64,000 bases of DNA from contig NZ_JANADK010000001.1 of the NCBI RefSeq assembly GCF_024199795.1, positions 8,732,001-8,796,000 on the forward strand, read 5' to 3'. The first letter of the stretch is position 1. Every line of letters begins with the position of its first letter. The stretch is from Bradyrhizobium sp. CCGB01 (GTDB lineage Bacteria > Pseudomonadota > Alphaproteobacteria > Rhizobiales > Xanthobacteraceae). The position numbers and the translations under genes were made by a program. This document shows, in pieces, positions 56,131 through 64,000 of the stretch. Below the pieces are notes generated by a model. The model saw only the letters and a list, made by a program, of their open reading frames with translations. It ran no database searches and was not told the origin of the DNA.

Positions 56131-57516
56131 CTAGCTCTCCATCGCATTCAGCCGCTGCAGGCGATCCTGCATGACCTTCCGCAGATCATAGCCGGGCCGA
56201 CCAAAGCTGGCGTTGCGCGTGCTGAGGAAATCGCGCTGGGTCTTGCGCAGGTCGCCGGCCGAGCGCTTGCTCGCGGACTTGAGCACGCGCTCATAGGTCT
56301 CGGCAATCTGGCGGTCGAGTACGCCCAGTTGCGGATCGGCGCAGATCACCTTCTCGACCTCGCGCCTGGCCGTGGCGCAGTCGAACGACGGACCATTGCC
56401 GGAATTCGCTGCGAGAGGGCGCGGCGGCTCGGCACCGAATTTGGCGATCTCGGAGATCATGGTGCGGCGGCCGGCGGCGGCATTCTCGTTGCCGGGATCG
56501 AGCTTCAGCGCGGTCTCGTAATCGGCCAGCGCCTTCTTGCGCTCGCCCATCTTCTTGTAGAGCACCGCGCGATTGTTATAGGTCTGCGCAAAATTCGGAT
56601 CGATCTTCAGCGCGGCCTCGTAGTCGCTCAGCGCCGTGCCAAGCTCGCCCTTGAGCTGGTAGGAATCGCCGCGGTTGGTGAAGAAGTTCGGCCGCGGCGC
56701 CAGCCGCAGCGCCTGGTCGTAATCGGCGATTGCCTTGTCGTATTCCTTCATTGCAGCATAGGTGAGCCCGCGGTTGTCAAAATATTCGGGCACCTTTGGA
56801 TCGAGCCTGATCGCCTCGCCGTCGTCCGCGACCGCCTTGTCGAGCTGGCCGAGCTTCTTGTAGGCCGCGCCGCGGTTGGTGTAGCTGCGCGGCCGGTTCG
56901 GATCGAGCCGCAGCGCCTCGCTGAGATCCTTGATCGCTTTCTCATTGTCGCCGCCGAGATAATAGTTCACGCCGCGATCGGACCAGGCCTGCGCATCGTC
57001 CGGCTTCAGCTTGATCGCCTGGTCGTAATCGGCGAGCGCGCGGTCGAGCCTGCGCTGGGTGGTGTAGACCACGCCGCGCAGCTCATAGGCCTCCGCATCC
57101 TGCGGATCGAGCTCGATCGCCTTGCTGAGGTCCGAAGCGGCGCGATTGAGATCGCCGCCGGCCTCGCGCAGGAGATCGCCGCGCAAGCGCCAGGCTTTGG
57201 CATTCTTGCCGTCGAGCGCGATGGCGCGGTCGATATCCCGCAGCGCCTGCGTGAGGCCGCCCGAGGTCCGCGCATTGGCGTCAGCGCGAACCAGCAGAGC
57301 CGTGGCGCGCTCGGAGGATGAATTTGAAGCCTGGTCGATGATGGCGCTGCAAGCCGGAACAAGTTCGGCCGGCGCGGCCTTGCTGCCCATCACGCAACCG
57401 GTGCCGGCCGAGGCCGGGGCTGCCAGGATCAGGCTCACCGCAGCGCTGAGGAGGAAGGCGCGCAGCGAGATTTTGGCAAACGGCGACGTTTGCGCGGAAG
57501 GGTGCACGCCGCACAT
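56131..57516 (-). CDS. TPR-repeat exported protein with LprI-like C-terminal domain (paralogue 1)
   Basis: A 461-residue protein with a signal peptide (LLSAAVSLILAAPASAG). About eight TPR units follow (RADANARTSGGLTQALRDIDRAI, YTNRGAAYKKLGQLDKAVADDGEAI, DYDQALRLAPRPNFFTNRGDSY). The C-terminus has four Cys-linked helices: FDCATARREVEKVICADPQLGVLDRQIAETYERVLK and LRKTQRDFLSTRNASFG, the DUF1311/LprI pattern of lysozyme-inhibitor-like domains. The last ~20 residues are nearly the same as in the neighbour at 57647. It is probably periplasmic and protein-binding. Confidence 0.88.
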   Translation of the reverse strand: MCGVHPSAQTSPFAKISLRAFLLSAAVSLILAAPASAGTGCVMGSKAAPAELVPACSAIIDQASNSSSERATALLVRADANARTSGGLTQALRDIDRAIALDGKNAKAWRLRGDLLREAGGDLNRAASDLSKAIELDPQDAEAYELRGVVYTTQRRLDRALADYDQAIKLKPDDAQAWSDRGVNYYLGGDNEKAIKDLSEALRLDPNRPRSYTNRGAAYKKLGQLDKAVADDGEAIRLDPKVPEYFDNRGLTYAAMKEYDKAIADYDQALRLAPRPNFFTNRGDSYQLKGELGTALSDYEAALKIDPNFAQTYNNRAVLYKKMGERKKALADYETALKLDPGNENAAAGRRTMISEIAKFGAEPPRPLAANSGNGPSFDCATARREVEKVICADPQLGVLDRQIAETYERVLKSASKRSAGDLRKTQRDFLSTRNASFGRPGYDLRKVMQDRLQRLNAMES

Positions 57517-57646
57517 CGGGAAGGCTCCGTGACATCAGGTTTTCACCATTGTCGCGGCGGGGAAGCGATGGGTTCAATTCGGGCCGGGTCAGGGACGCGC
57601 CGGCGCCCGCTCTCTCTCCCGCTTGCGGGGAAAGGCGAAGATTCCC

Positions 57647-58411
57647 TCAATACCCGTCGACCCCGTTGATCCGTTGCAGCCGCTCCTGCATCGCCTTCTT
57701 CAAATCGTACCCCGGCCGGCCGAACCCCGCATTGCGGCGGGCAATAAAATCGTCCTGCTCGCGCTGGAGCGCCTTGGCTTCCGCGGGACTGCGCGCCTCC
57801 CGGATCACGCGCGCATTCGATCCAAAGATCTCCCGATCGAGGTCGGCGAGCTCGCGGTTTCCGCAGATCGCCTTTTCCACGGCACGGCGCGCGCTCCTGC
57901 AATTGAAGCTGGGCTTGCCGGCGACGGCCATCTGAGCACCGATCCGCTCGAGCTCGCGCGCCATCGCCTTGTGATTGGCCCTGGCTTTCTCGTGGTTCGG
58001 ATCGATCTTCAGCGCCGCACCGAAATCCTGCACCGCCTTGGGCTTGTCGCCCTTCTTCAGCCAGAGCTCGCCACGGGCGTTGAAGAGGTCGGCGAGGGTG
58101 GGATCGAGCAGCAGAGCGCGGCTGTCGTCGGCGATCGCACGGTCGATCTGATCGTGCCGCGCCAGAATCGCGCCGCGCGCGATCAGCGCCTTGACCAGGT
58201 CCGCCTTCGCCGTCTTCTCGTTGTCGATGACCGCCGCGCAGGCGGGACCGGCCTTGTCCATGTCGTCGGCCGCGGCCGCGGCAAGGCACGGGGCGATGTC
58301 GACCTGCGTGACGGCAGCCGGCTCGCCGCCGGTCGCGGCGTGGGACACGCTGAGCGACAGCACGGAGAGCGCGACGGCCCCTGACAGTTGAACAAGTTTT
58401 TGAAAACGCAT
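57647..58411 (-). CDS. TPR/LprI-like exported protein (paralogue 2)
   Basis: A 254-residue protein with a signal peptide (VQLSGAVALSVLSLSVSHA). It has about two TPR units (RGAILARHDQIDRAIADDSRAL, RGELWLKKGDKPKAVQDFGAAL) and a C-terminal LprI-like region: FNCRSARRAVEKAICGNRELADLDREIFG and QDDFIARRNAGFGRPGYDLKKAMQERLQR. This is a shorter version of the paralogue 130 bp downstream. The ATG at 58411 was chosen over 58459. A tandem duplication with TPR expansion explains the pair. Confidence 0.86.
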   Translation of the reverse strand: MRFQKLVQLSGAVALSVLSLSVSHAATGGEPAAVTQVDIAPCLAAAAADDMDKAGPACAAVIDNEKTAKADLVKALIARGAILARHDQIDRAIADDSRALLLDPTLADLFNARGELWLKKGDKPKAVQDFGAALKIDPNHEKARANHKAMARELERIGAQMAVAGKPSFNCRSARRAVEKAICGNRELADLDREIFGSNARVIREARSPAEAKALQREQDDFIARRNAGFGRPGYDLKKAMQERLQRINGVDGY

Positions 58412-58481
58412 GCTTGTTGCAGTCGGAAAGTCTTGCCTTGGGGCCGTACTATCCACCATACGGCCGGATTGGTGCTAGCTT

Positions 58482-60059
58482 GTGGCGCCGCTCAAATCGG
58501 TTTCGGGGACGATCGTGTCGACATTCGAATGGATCATCGCGCTTCTGCTCGGCGCCGTTGCATTATCGGCGCTGGCGCGGCGGATCAAGGTCCCCTACCC
58601 GACCTTTCTCGCCATCGGCGGCGCCCTGATCGCCTTCGTGCCGAACAGCCCGTCCTGGACGCTCGAACCCGACCTCGCCTTGGCGCTTTTTGTCGCACCG
58701 GTGCTGATGGACGCCGCCTTCGACACCTCGCTGCGGGACTTGCGCAACAACTGGGTTCCGGTCTCCACCCTGGTGGTGGCCGCGGTCGGCCTGACCACAA
58801 TTGGCGTGGCCTTCGTCGCGCACCGGCTGATGCCTGACATGCCCTGGGCCGCCGCCATTGCGCTCGGCGCCATCGTGGCGCCGCCGGACGCCGCGGCTGC
58901 GGTTGCGATCCTGAGCCAGGTCAAGCTGCCCTATCGTATGGTGAAGGTGCTGGAGGGCGAGAGCCTGCTCAACGACGCCAGCGCGCTGTTGATCTATCGC
59001 ATCGCAGTCGGCGCAGTCGTCATGGAGCACCTGAAATGGAGCGAGGTCGCGCCGACGATTGCGCTCGGGCTGGTCGGCAGCGTCCTCGCCGGTCTTCTGG
59101 CGGGGCGCATCATCCCGCTGTTCCTGGAACGCGTGACGGAAGCACCGAGCGCGATCATCGTGCAGTTCGCCACCACCTTCATGGTCTGGATCGCGGCCGA
59201 GCATCTCGGCCTCTCCGGCATCCTCACCATCGTCGTCTATGCCATCACCGTCGCGCGCACGGCGGGGGCACGCATGCCGGCACGGCTGCGAGTGCCATCC
59301 TATGCCGTGTGGGAGACGATCGTGTTCGTCCTCAACGTCCTCGCCTTCATGCTGATCGGCATGCAGATGCGCCCGATCTGGACACGGCTGGACGCGGAAG
59401 TCCGCTGGGAATATTGCGTGGCCGCCGCCTGGATCCTGCTCACGGTGGTGCTGGTGCGGCTTGCCTGGGTCACGTTCTACCGCACGACGCTGCGCGTGCT
59501 GATCGCACGCGGGCTCTATCATCCGAAGGATCCCAAGCAGGTCGCCTCGCCGAGGGGCGGCCTCATCATCTCCTGGTGCGGCATGCGTGGCCTCGTCACG
59601 CTCGCCACCGCTTTTGCTTTGCCGGAGAATTTTCCCTATCGCGACTTCATCGTCTTCATCGCCTTTGCGGTTGTGCTGGGCTCGCTGATCATCCAGGGCC
59701 TGACGCTGCGGCCGCTGATCCTGGCCTTCGGCCTCAAGGACGACGATCCCGTCGGCATCGAGGTCGCGCGCGCCCGCGCGGTCGCCTATCGTGCCGCGCT
59801 CGATGCGATCGAGGACGACCCGTCGGAGGAAGCGGAAATCCTGCGGCTCGAATACCGCGCCATCCTGATGCAGGCAGACGACGATCCGCACGGCGGCATC
59901 GCCAGCGGCGAATTGCCCGCCGATCCCCTGCGCCGCCGCGCCATCGAAGCAGCGCGCAAATCGATCTTCGACCTCCGCGCCACCGAAGTGATCGGCGACG
60001 ACGCATTTCACAAGATCGAGGAAGAGCTCGATCGCGCAGAATTGAGCGCGGGGGGATAA
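58482..60059 (+). CDS. CPA1-family Na+/H+ antiporter
   Basis: A 525-residue protein with about 12 membrane helices and a C-terminal soluble part. Conserved regions include TFLAIGGALIAFVPNSP, the ion-binding-type helix VAPPDAAAAVAIL with Asp in the middle, LEGESLLNDASALLIYR, and GMRGLVTLATAFALP. It swaps Na+ (or K+) for H+ across the inner membrane. GTG at 58482 is used; GTG at 58515 is an alternative. It is divergent from the TPR/LprI genes. Confidence 0.88.
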   Translation: MAPLKSVSGTIVSTFEWIIALLLGAVALSALARRIKVPYPTFLAIGGALIAFVPNSPSWTLEPDLALALFVAPVLMDAAFDTSLRDLRNNWVPVSTLVVAAVGLTTIGVAFVAHRLMPDMPWAAAIALGAIVAPPDAAAAVAILSQVKLPYRMVKVLEGESLLNDASALLIYRIAVGAVVMEHLKWSEVAPTIALGLVGSVLAGLLAGRIIPLFLERVTEAPSAIIVQFATTFMVWIAAEHLGLSGILTIVVYAITVARTAGARMPARLRVPSYAVWETIVFVLNVLAFMLIGMQMRPIWTRLDAEVRWEYCVAAAWILLTVVLVRLAWVTFYRTTLRVLIARGLYHPKDPKQVASPRGGLIISWCGMRGLVTLATAFALPENFPYRDFIVFIAFAVVLGSLIIQGLTLRPLILAFGLKDDDPVGIEVARARAVAYRAALDAIEDDPSEEAEILRLEYRAILMQADDDPHGGIASGELPADPLRRRAIEAARKSIFDLRATEVIGDDAFHKIEEELDRAELSAGG

Positions 60060-60061
60060 AG

Positions 60062-60205
60062 CTTGTTTACCTCGCCCCGCTTGCGGGGAGAGGTCGACGC
60101 GCGCAGCGCGGCGGGTGAGGGGGTACAGGTCAGTCGGCAGACTCGCATGCGGAGAGAGCCCCTCACCCCGACCCTCTCCCCGTAAGGACGGGGAGAGGGA
60201 GAGCA
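60062..60205. repeat. CTCGCCCCGCTTGCGGGGAGAGG repeat
   Basis: Short hairpins CCCCGCTTGCGGGG, then GCGGCGGGTGAGGGGG, and later CCCCTCACCCCGACCCTCTCCCCGT...ACGGGGAGAGGG. The left and right ends (GGGGAGAGG and CCTCTCCCC) are complements. It is a widespread bradyrhizobial intergenic type. Confidence 0.65.
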
Positions 60206-60240
60206 TTGAACCAAACACCGCCGCTCCAGACTCACTCCTG

Positions 60241-61011
60241 ATGACGACCCTGATCGACGACCGTCGTGTACGCGCGCGTGATGCGTCGCCTGCACGATAT
60301 TTTTATCTCAATATGGCACTGGCCTGCGCCGCCACCGCGTTTCTCGGCTTCGCACCGACCTATTTCGTTCCGCTCGCGCAGCGGACGTTTTCCGCGAGCC
60401 CGGTGATTCATTTTCACGCGCTCCTGTTCTTCACCTGGTCTCTCTATTTCGTGATCCAGACCTGGCTCGCGGCGTCGGGCCGCGTGGTCAATCACCGCGC
60501 GCTCGGGATTGCCGGCGTGTCGCTTGCGACCGCGATGACGATCTTCGGCTTCCTCGCCTCCGTGCACGTGATGCAGCACGCAGCCGCGCTCGGGCAGAAG
60601 GACGCCGGCATCGGCTTCTCGATCGTGCCGATGAGCGGCATCGCGTTCTTCGCGGTGGTGTTCGTGCTCGCGATCGTGAACACGCGCAAACCCGAGATTC
60701 ACAAGCGCCTGATGCTGCTGGCCGCGGTCTCGATCCTCGATGCCGCGATCGCGCGCTGGTTCCTGACGTTTCTCGCGCCTCCCGGACCGCCCGGCCCGCC
60801 GCCGGTACCCGTAACGATCGCCCCGGCCGTGGTCGCCTCGCTCCTGCTCGTCGTCGCCATGGTGCGCGACTGGCGCAGCGATGGCCGCGTCCATCCGGTC
60901 TACATCTACGGCACGCTTGCGCTGCTGGCAGTGAAGGTCTTGAACTGGCCGATCAGCGAGACCGCCGCGTGGCATTCATTCGCCGGCGGGATTCTGGCGC
61001 TGGCGCAGTAA
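60241..61011 (+). CDS. Integral membrane protein, unknown function
   Basis: A 256-residue protein with about seven hydrophobic helices and conserved His positions (SPVIHFHALLFFTWSLYFVIQTWLAASGRVVNHRALG). The His pattern could bind haem or a metal, and the topology recalls DUF2306/cytochrome-b561-like proteins, but I do not assign a family with confidence. Pro-rich loop PPGPPGPPPVPV near the end. It stands alone after a repeat. The start at 60241 was chosen over 60115. Confidence 0.6.
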   Translation: MTTLIDDRRVRARDASPARYFYLNMALACAATAFLGFAPTYFVPLAQRTFSASPVIHFHALLFFTWSLYFVIQTWLAASGRVVNHRALGIAGVSLATAMTIFGFLASVHVMQHAAALGQKDAGIGFSIVPMSGIAFFAVVFVLAIVNTRKPEIHKRLMLLAAVSILDAAIARWFLTFLAPPGPPGPPPVPVTIAPAVVASLLLVVAMVRDWRSDGRVHPVYIYGTLALLAVKVLNWPISETAAWHSFAGGILALAQ

Positions 61012-61018
61012 ATCACCA

Positions 61019-61059
61019 CTGTCGTCCCGGACAAGCGAAGCGCAGATCCGGGACGACAG
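61019..61059. repeat. CTGTCGTCCCGGA hairpin between convergent genes
   Basis: A perfect 13-bp inverted pair (CTGTCGTCCCGGA, with its complement at 61047-61059). It can fold as a terminator-like hairpin for both flanking genes. It shares GTCGTCCCGG with 36780-36945. Confidence 0.75.
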
Positions 61060-61071
61060 CGGAGATTGGAA

Positions 61072-61878
61072 TTACGCCCCCGCCTTGCACGTGATGCCGC
61101 CGTCCACCACGAGCTCGATCCCCGTCACATATTTGGATTCGTCCGACGCCAGAAACAGCGCGGCATTCGCGACGTCCCAGGCCTCGCCCATGTGGCCCAT
61201 CGGCACCTGCGCATCGCGGGCGCGCCACATCGCCTCGACATCGCCCTTGGCGTAGCTGTTGGCGAGACCTGCCGAATGCTCCACCATCGGCGTCTTCATC
61301 AGGCCGGGCAGGATCGCATTCACCCGCACATGGTTCTTCGCGAACTCGATCGCGGTGGAGCGCGTCAGCTGGTTCATCGCCGCCTTGCTGGCGTTGTAGC
61401 TGACATAGGAAATCCCGACATGGCGGATCGAGGCGATCGAGGAGATGTTGATGATGGAGCCGCCGCCCTGCTTCACCATGACCGGAATGACGTGCTTCAT
61501 GGCGAGATAGGCGCTCTTGAGGTTGACGGTGAAGACGCGGTCCCAGCTCTCCTCGGCCACCTCGACCACACTGCCCATCTCGGCGATGCCGACATTGTTG
61601 TCGAGTACGTCGATGCGGCCATAGGCCTTCAGGCACGCCGCAACCATCGCCTCGATCTCGCTCGCGCGGGAGACGTCCGCGGTGAAGGCGGTCGCATTGC
61701 CGCCTTCGCCCGTGATGATCTTCGCGGTCTCCTCGGCGGCGGCGCCGTTGCGATCGACGCAAAACACCTGCGCGCCCTCGCGCGCAAAGGTCACCGCGGT
61801 GGCCTTGCCGTTGCCCCAGCCGGGTCCGATCGAGCCGGCCCCCACCACCATCGCAACCTTGCCCTTGAGCCGATCCAT
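61072..61878 (-). CDS. SDR-family NAD(P)-dependent oxidoreductase
   Basis: A 268-residue short-chain dehydrogenase. The glycine motif appears as VGAGSIGPGWGNGKATAVTFA, a long variant. DNNVGIAEMGS is the NNAG-type region, and the catalytic Ser-Tyr-Lys is in ISSIASIRHVGISYVSYNASKAA (YxxxK). LPGLMKTPM follows. It oxidises or reduces an alcohol or ketone with NAD(P)H. Start at 61878. The substrate is unknown; it is separated from the TRAP genes by a hairpin. Confidence 0.9.
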   Translation of the reverse strand: MDRLKGKVAMVVGAGSIGPGWGNGKATAVTFAREGAQVFCVDRNGAAAEETAKIITGEGGNATAFTADVSRASEIEAMVAACLKAYGRIDVLDNNVGIAEMGSVVEVAEESWDRVFTVNLKSAYLAMKHVIPVMVKQGGGSIINISSIASIRHVGISYVSYNASKAAMNQLTRSTAIEFAKNHVRVNAILPGLMKTPMVEHSAGLANSYAKGDVEAMWRARDAQVPMGHMGEAWDVANAALFLASDESKYVTGIELVVDGGITCKAGA

Positions 61879-61904
61879 CGCGTGTCTCCCGTGTTGTTGT
61901 TCTT

Positions 61905-61974
61905 GTAGCCCGGATGAGCGAAGCGATATCCGGGGGCCACCGTTCCCGGATATCGCTTCGCTCATCCGGGCTAC
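61905..61974. repeat. Perfect 30-bp hairpin
   Basis: Two 30-base arms (61905-61934 and 61945-61974) are exact complements around a 10-base loop. The core is GTAGCCCGGATGAGCG. The right arm contains the stop codon of the DUF1850 gene, so it probably ends its transcript. It also lies just upstream of the SDR start. Confidence 0.92.
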
Positions 61975-62348
61975 GGATCGTTACAGATCTTCATCGTGGT
62001 GACGTTAGCACCGATGGGATGCCCGACAATCTCCGATAGCGTCCGGCACTTCCCATCATGGCATAGCCGCCATTCCCCCGCCGCACCGGAATTGCCGAGC
62101 ACGACCTCCGGCATCGGCGCGCGCTCAGGCCTCCATTGAAACCAGCCGCCCACCAGCCGCGCCTCGGGCGGCGGCTCCATGCCGGGGCCGGTGCCCTTGA
62201 CGCGGGCCTGCACCAGCTCGAGGCCGGCGGGCGTGACGCGCCAATCCTCCTGCCAGTCGACCTTGGCGATCGAATGCGTCCACACCAGCGTGAAGGCGGA
62301 GAGCGCGAGCACCTTCACGCCTCCGGCTGTTGCGAAGCAGAGGCTCAC
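61971..62348 (-). CDS. DUF1850-family protein of a TRAP system
   Basis: A 125-residue protein with an N-terminal hydrophobic segment (VKVLALSAFTLVWTHSIAK) and DUF1850 features: TLVWTHSIAKVDWQEDWRVTPAGLELVQARVKGTGPGMEPPPEA and ICNDP. This family almost always follows TAXI-TRAP permease genes. The GTG start at 62348 overlaps the permease stop (GTGA), so it is translationally coupled. Its role in the transporter is unknown. A perfect hairpin ends the unit. Confidence 0.88.
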   Translation of the reverse strand: MSLCFATAGGVKVLALSAFTLVWTHSIAKVDWQEDWRVTPAGLELVQARVKGTGPGMEPPPEARLVGGWFQWRPERAPMPEVVLGNSGAAGEWRLCHDGKCRTLSEIVGHPIGANVTTMKICNDP

Positions 62349-64000
62349 GCGGCTTCGGCAACGGTTGGCGGACGCTGCCGCCACTGCCACAGCACGAGTG
62401 CCGCCGAGAGCACGAAGCCCGCGGTGTCACTGAAGGCGAAGTCGCCGAGCAGGCAAAGAGCTGCGCCGAGCGCGACGACGCGTTCCAGCAGCGTCAGCCG
62501 CGTGAACAGGAAGCCGATCGCCACCATGCCGAACAGCGCGATCGCCACCAGCGCCTTGAAGCTCGCCAGCGCCACCGCGCCGTAGAAGCCGAGTTTTGCG
62601 GCCATGGGATCGCCGGCCTGCAACATCAAGGCGGGCGAATAGACGAAGATGAAGGGGATGACGTAGCCCGCGAGCGCAATGCGCATCGCCTCCCAGCCGA
62701 TCTTGTCCGGATTCTCCTTCGCGATCGGCGCCGCCGCGAGCGCCGCCAGCGCCACCGGCGGCGAGAGGTCGGCCATGATGCCGTAATAGAACGCGAACAT
62801 GTGGCTCGCGATCAGGGGCACGCCGAGTTTCGCCAGCGCCGGCGCTGCGAGCGCGGCGGTGATGATGTAGGTCGGGATGGTCGGGATGCCGGTGCCGAGC
62901 AGGATCGACAGCAGCATGGTCATGATCAGCGCCAGGAACAGGCTCTTCTCGCCGAGCCCGATCACCCAGCCACCGAAGATGGTGCCGACGCCGGTCTGCG
63001 ACATCATGCCGATGATGACGCCGACGATGGCACAGGCCATGCCGACGGTGATGGCGGACTTCGCACTCTCCGCCAGCGCGTCGCGGCAGTCGCGCAGGGC
63101 CTTGAACCCGCCACGGACGAACGCGGTGATCACGATCAATCCGACGACGACGCTCGCGACCGGCACGATCTGCAAGCCGTCACGCGACAGCGCGGCGACG
63201 ACGAGCGCAAGCCCGATCCAGAAGATGTAGCGGATCGCCATCGAGGACGCGCCCGTCGTGATGGCGGTGCCAAGGATCAGTCCCACCGTGAGCGCAAGGC
63301 CCATGCTGCCGGCATAGAGCGGCGTAAAGCCTTCGAACAGCATGTAGACCAGTGCGGCGAGCGGCAGCACGAGGTACCAGCGCGTCACCAGCGCCTTCCA
63401 CGCGCTCGGGATTTCCGAGCGCTTCATGCCGACGAGGCCGTGCTTGCCGGCTTCCAGATGCACCATCCAGAACGCGGAGGCGAAATAGAGGATGGCGGGA
63501 ATTGCCGCGGCCTTGACGATTTCCGAATATTGAACGCCGAGCGTCTCCGCCATGATGAAGGCGACCGCGCCCATCACCGGCGGCATGATCTGTCCGCCCA
63601 TCGAGGCCGTCGCCTCGACGCCGGCGGCAAACGCGCGGCGATAGCCGAACCTGATCATCAGCGGAATCGTGAACTGGCCGACAGTGACGACGTTGGCGAC
63701 GCCGGAGCCGGAGATCGTGCCCATCATGCCCGAGGCGAACACCGCGACCTTGGCGGGACCGCCGCGGGTGCGGCCGAACAGGCCGAGCGAAACGTCGGTG
63801 AACAGCTGGATCATGCCGGCGCGTTCCAGGAACGAGCCGAACAGGATGAACAGGAAGATGTAGGTCGCCGAGACGTAGATCGGCACGCCGTAAAAGCCTT
63901 CGGTGCCGAACGACAGATGCGTGACGATCTGGTCGAAATCATAGCCGCGATGGTTGAGCGGAGACGGCAGATATTGCCCGAAGAACCAGTAGACGAGACA
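62345..64000 (-). CDS. TRAP transporter fused permease (TAXI-type; 5' end outside window)
   Basis: The frame is open to the right edge and continues upstream past 63886 without a start (LVYWFFGQYLPSPLNHRGYD is readable near the edge). At least 12 helices are in the window, with SGSGVANVVTVGQFTIPLMIRFGYRRAFAAGVEATASMGGQIMPPVMGAVAFIMAE, the DctM-type signature. Fused 4TM/12TM permeases of this type work with TAXI periplasmic binding proteins to import organic acids using an ion gradient. The binding protein gene should lie outside the window to the right. Substrate unknown. Confidence 0.92.
   Translation of the reverse strand, partial: CLVYWFFGQYLPSPLNHRGYDFDQIVTHLSFGTEGFYGVPIYVSATYIFLFILFGSFLERAGMIQLFTDVSLGLFGRTRGGPAKVAVFASGMMGTISGSGVANVVTVGQFTIPLMIRFGYRRAFAAGVEATASMGGQIMPPVMGAVAFIMAETLGVQYSEIVKAAAIPAILYFASAFWMVHLEAGKHGLVGMKRSEIPSAWKALVTRWYLVLPLAALVYMLFEGFTPLYAGSMGLALTVGLILGTAITTGASSMAIRYIFWIGLALVVAALSRDGLQIVPVASVVVGLIVITAFVRGGFKALRDCRDALAESAKSAITVGMACAIVGVIIGMMSQTGVGTIFGGWVIGLGEKSLFLALIMTMLLSILLGTGIPTIPTYIITAALAAPALAKLGVPLIASHMFAFYYGIMADLSPPVALAALAAAPIAKENPDKIGWEAMRIALAGYVIPFIFVYSPALMLQAGDPMAAKLGFYGAVALASFKALVAIALFGMVAIGFLFTRLTLLERVVALGAALCLLGDFAFSDTAGFVLSAALVLWQWRQRPPTVAEAA

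Overview
The window reads as chromosomal DNA of a Bradyrhizobium-like alphaproteobacterium (Nitrobacteraceae). The coding DNA is GC-rich throughout. It carries an NdvA/ChvA-type cyclic beta-glucan exporter, a TrcR (DUF1013) cell-cycle regulator, an ispH-thrB-rnhA operon of alphaproteobacterial type, many short exported proteins, and several families of intergenic palindromic repeats of the kind common in rhizobia. I see no phage, transposase, integrase or CRISPR array. Gene density is high, and most regions between genes are under 300 bp.

Layout. 1-3 kb: end of a PAS-GGDEF diguanylate cyclase, an AraC-family regulator and a HAD hydrolase. 2.9-10.3 kb: a reverse-strand set of AbgB-like M20 amidohydrolase, Tat-type peptide-binding protein, two permeases and two ATPases, which looks like uptake plus hydrolysis of an amidated or peptide substrate. 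10.5-13.6 kb: an HtrA/PDZ-like protein that has lost its catalytic triad, an alpha/beta hydrolase, a small membrane protein and a DsbA-like oxidoreductase. 13.7-15.3 kb: two hot-dog thioesterases divergent from a TetR regulator, with two palindromic operators between them. 15.4-20.5 kb: small exported proteins, an AbrB-family membrane protein, DsbB, tRNA-Leu(CAA), two small unknowns and a second AraC regulator.

20.8-32.5 kb: small exported proteins around a 907-residue DUF2235 membrane hydrolase and a NarL/NarX-type two-component pair, then a beta-propeller protein coupled to a small membrane protein and several anchored unknowns. 32.6-38 kb: two nitronate monooxygenase paralogues, an acyl-CoA synthetase, a TesB-like thioesterase and a 32-codon membrane microprotein; this part also contains a 17-bp tandem repeat that forms a ladder of overlapping mini-ORFs up to one monooxygenase start. 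38-46.5 kb: aspA, a YqaA/DedA protein, a HisE-like pyrophosphohydrolase, an orphan NMT1-like binding protein, ndvA and a D-Ala-D-Ala carboxypeptidase with a long Lys/Ala/Pro tail. 46.7-53.1 kb: fadD, a DUF924 protein, peroxiredoxin, rnhA-thrB-ispH and trcR with a clear terminator. 53.2-64 kb: a DUF6494 protein, a lipoprotein, prpE, tandem TPR/LprI-like paralogues, a CPA1 antiporter, a membrane protein, an SDR oxidoreductase, and a DUF1850 plus fused TRAP permease that runs off the right edge.

The general theme is import and activation of organic and fatty acids, envelope and redox maintenance, and signalling. The most unusual items are the mini-ORF ladder (33602-33663), the triad-less HtrA homologue (10532-11503), the 32-codon gene (35518-35616) and the DUF2235 membrane protein (21574-24297). 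All functional calls rest on motif recognition by eye; no database search was run.
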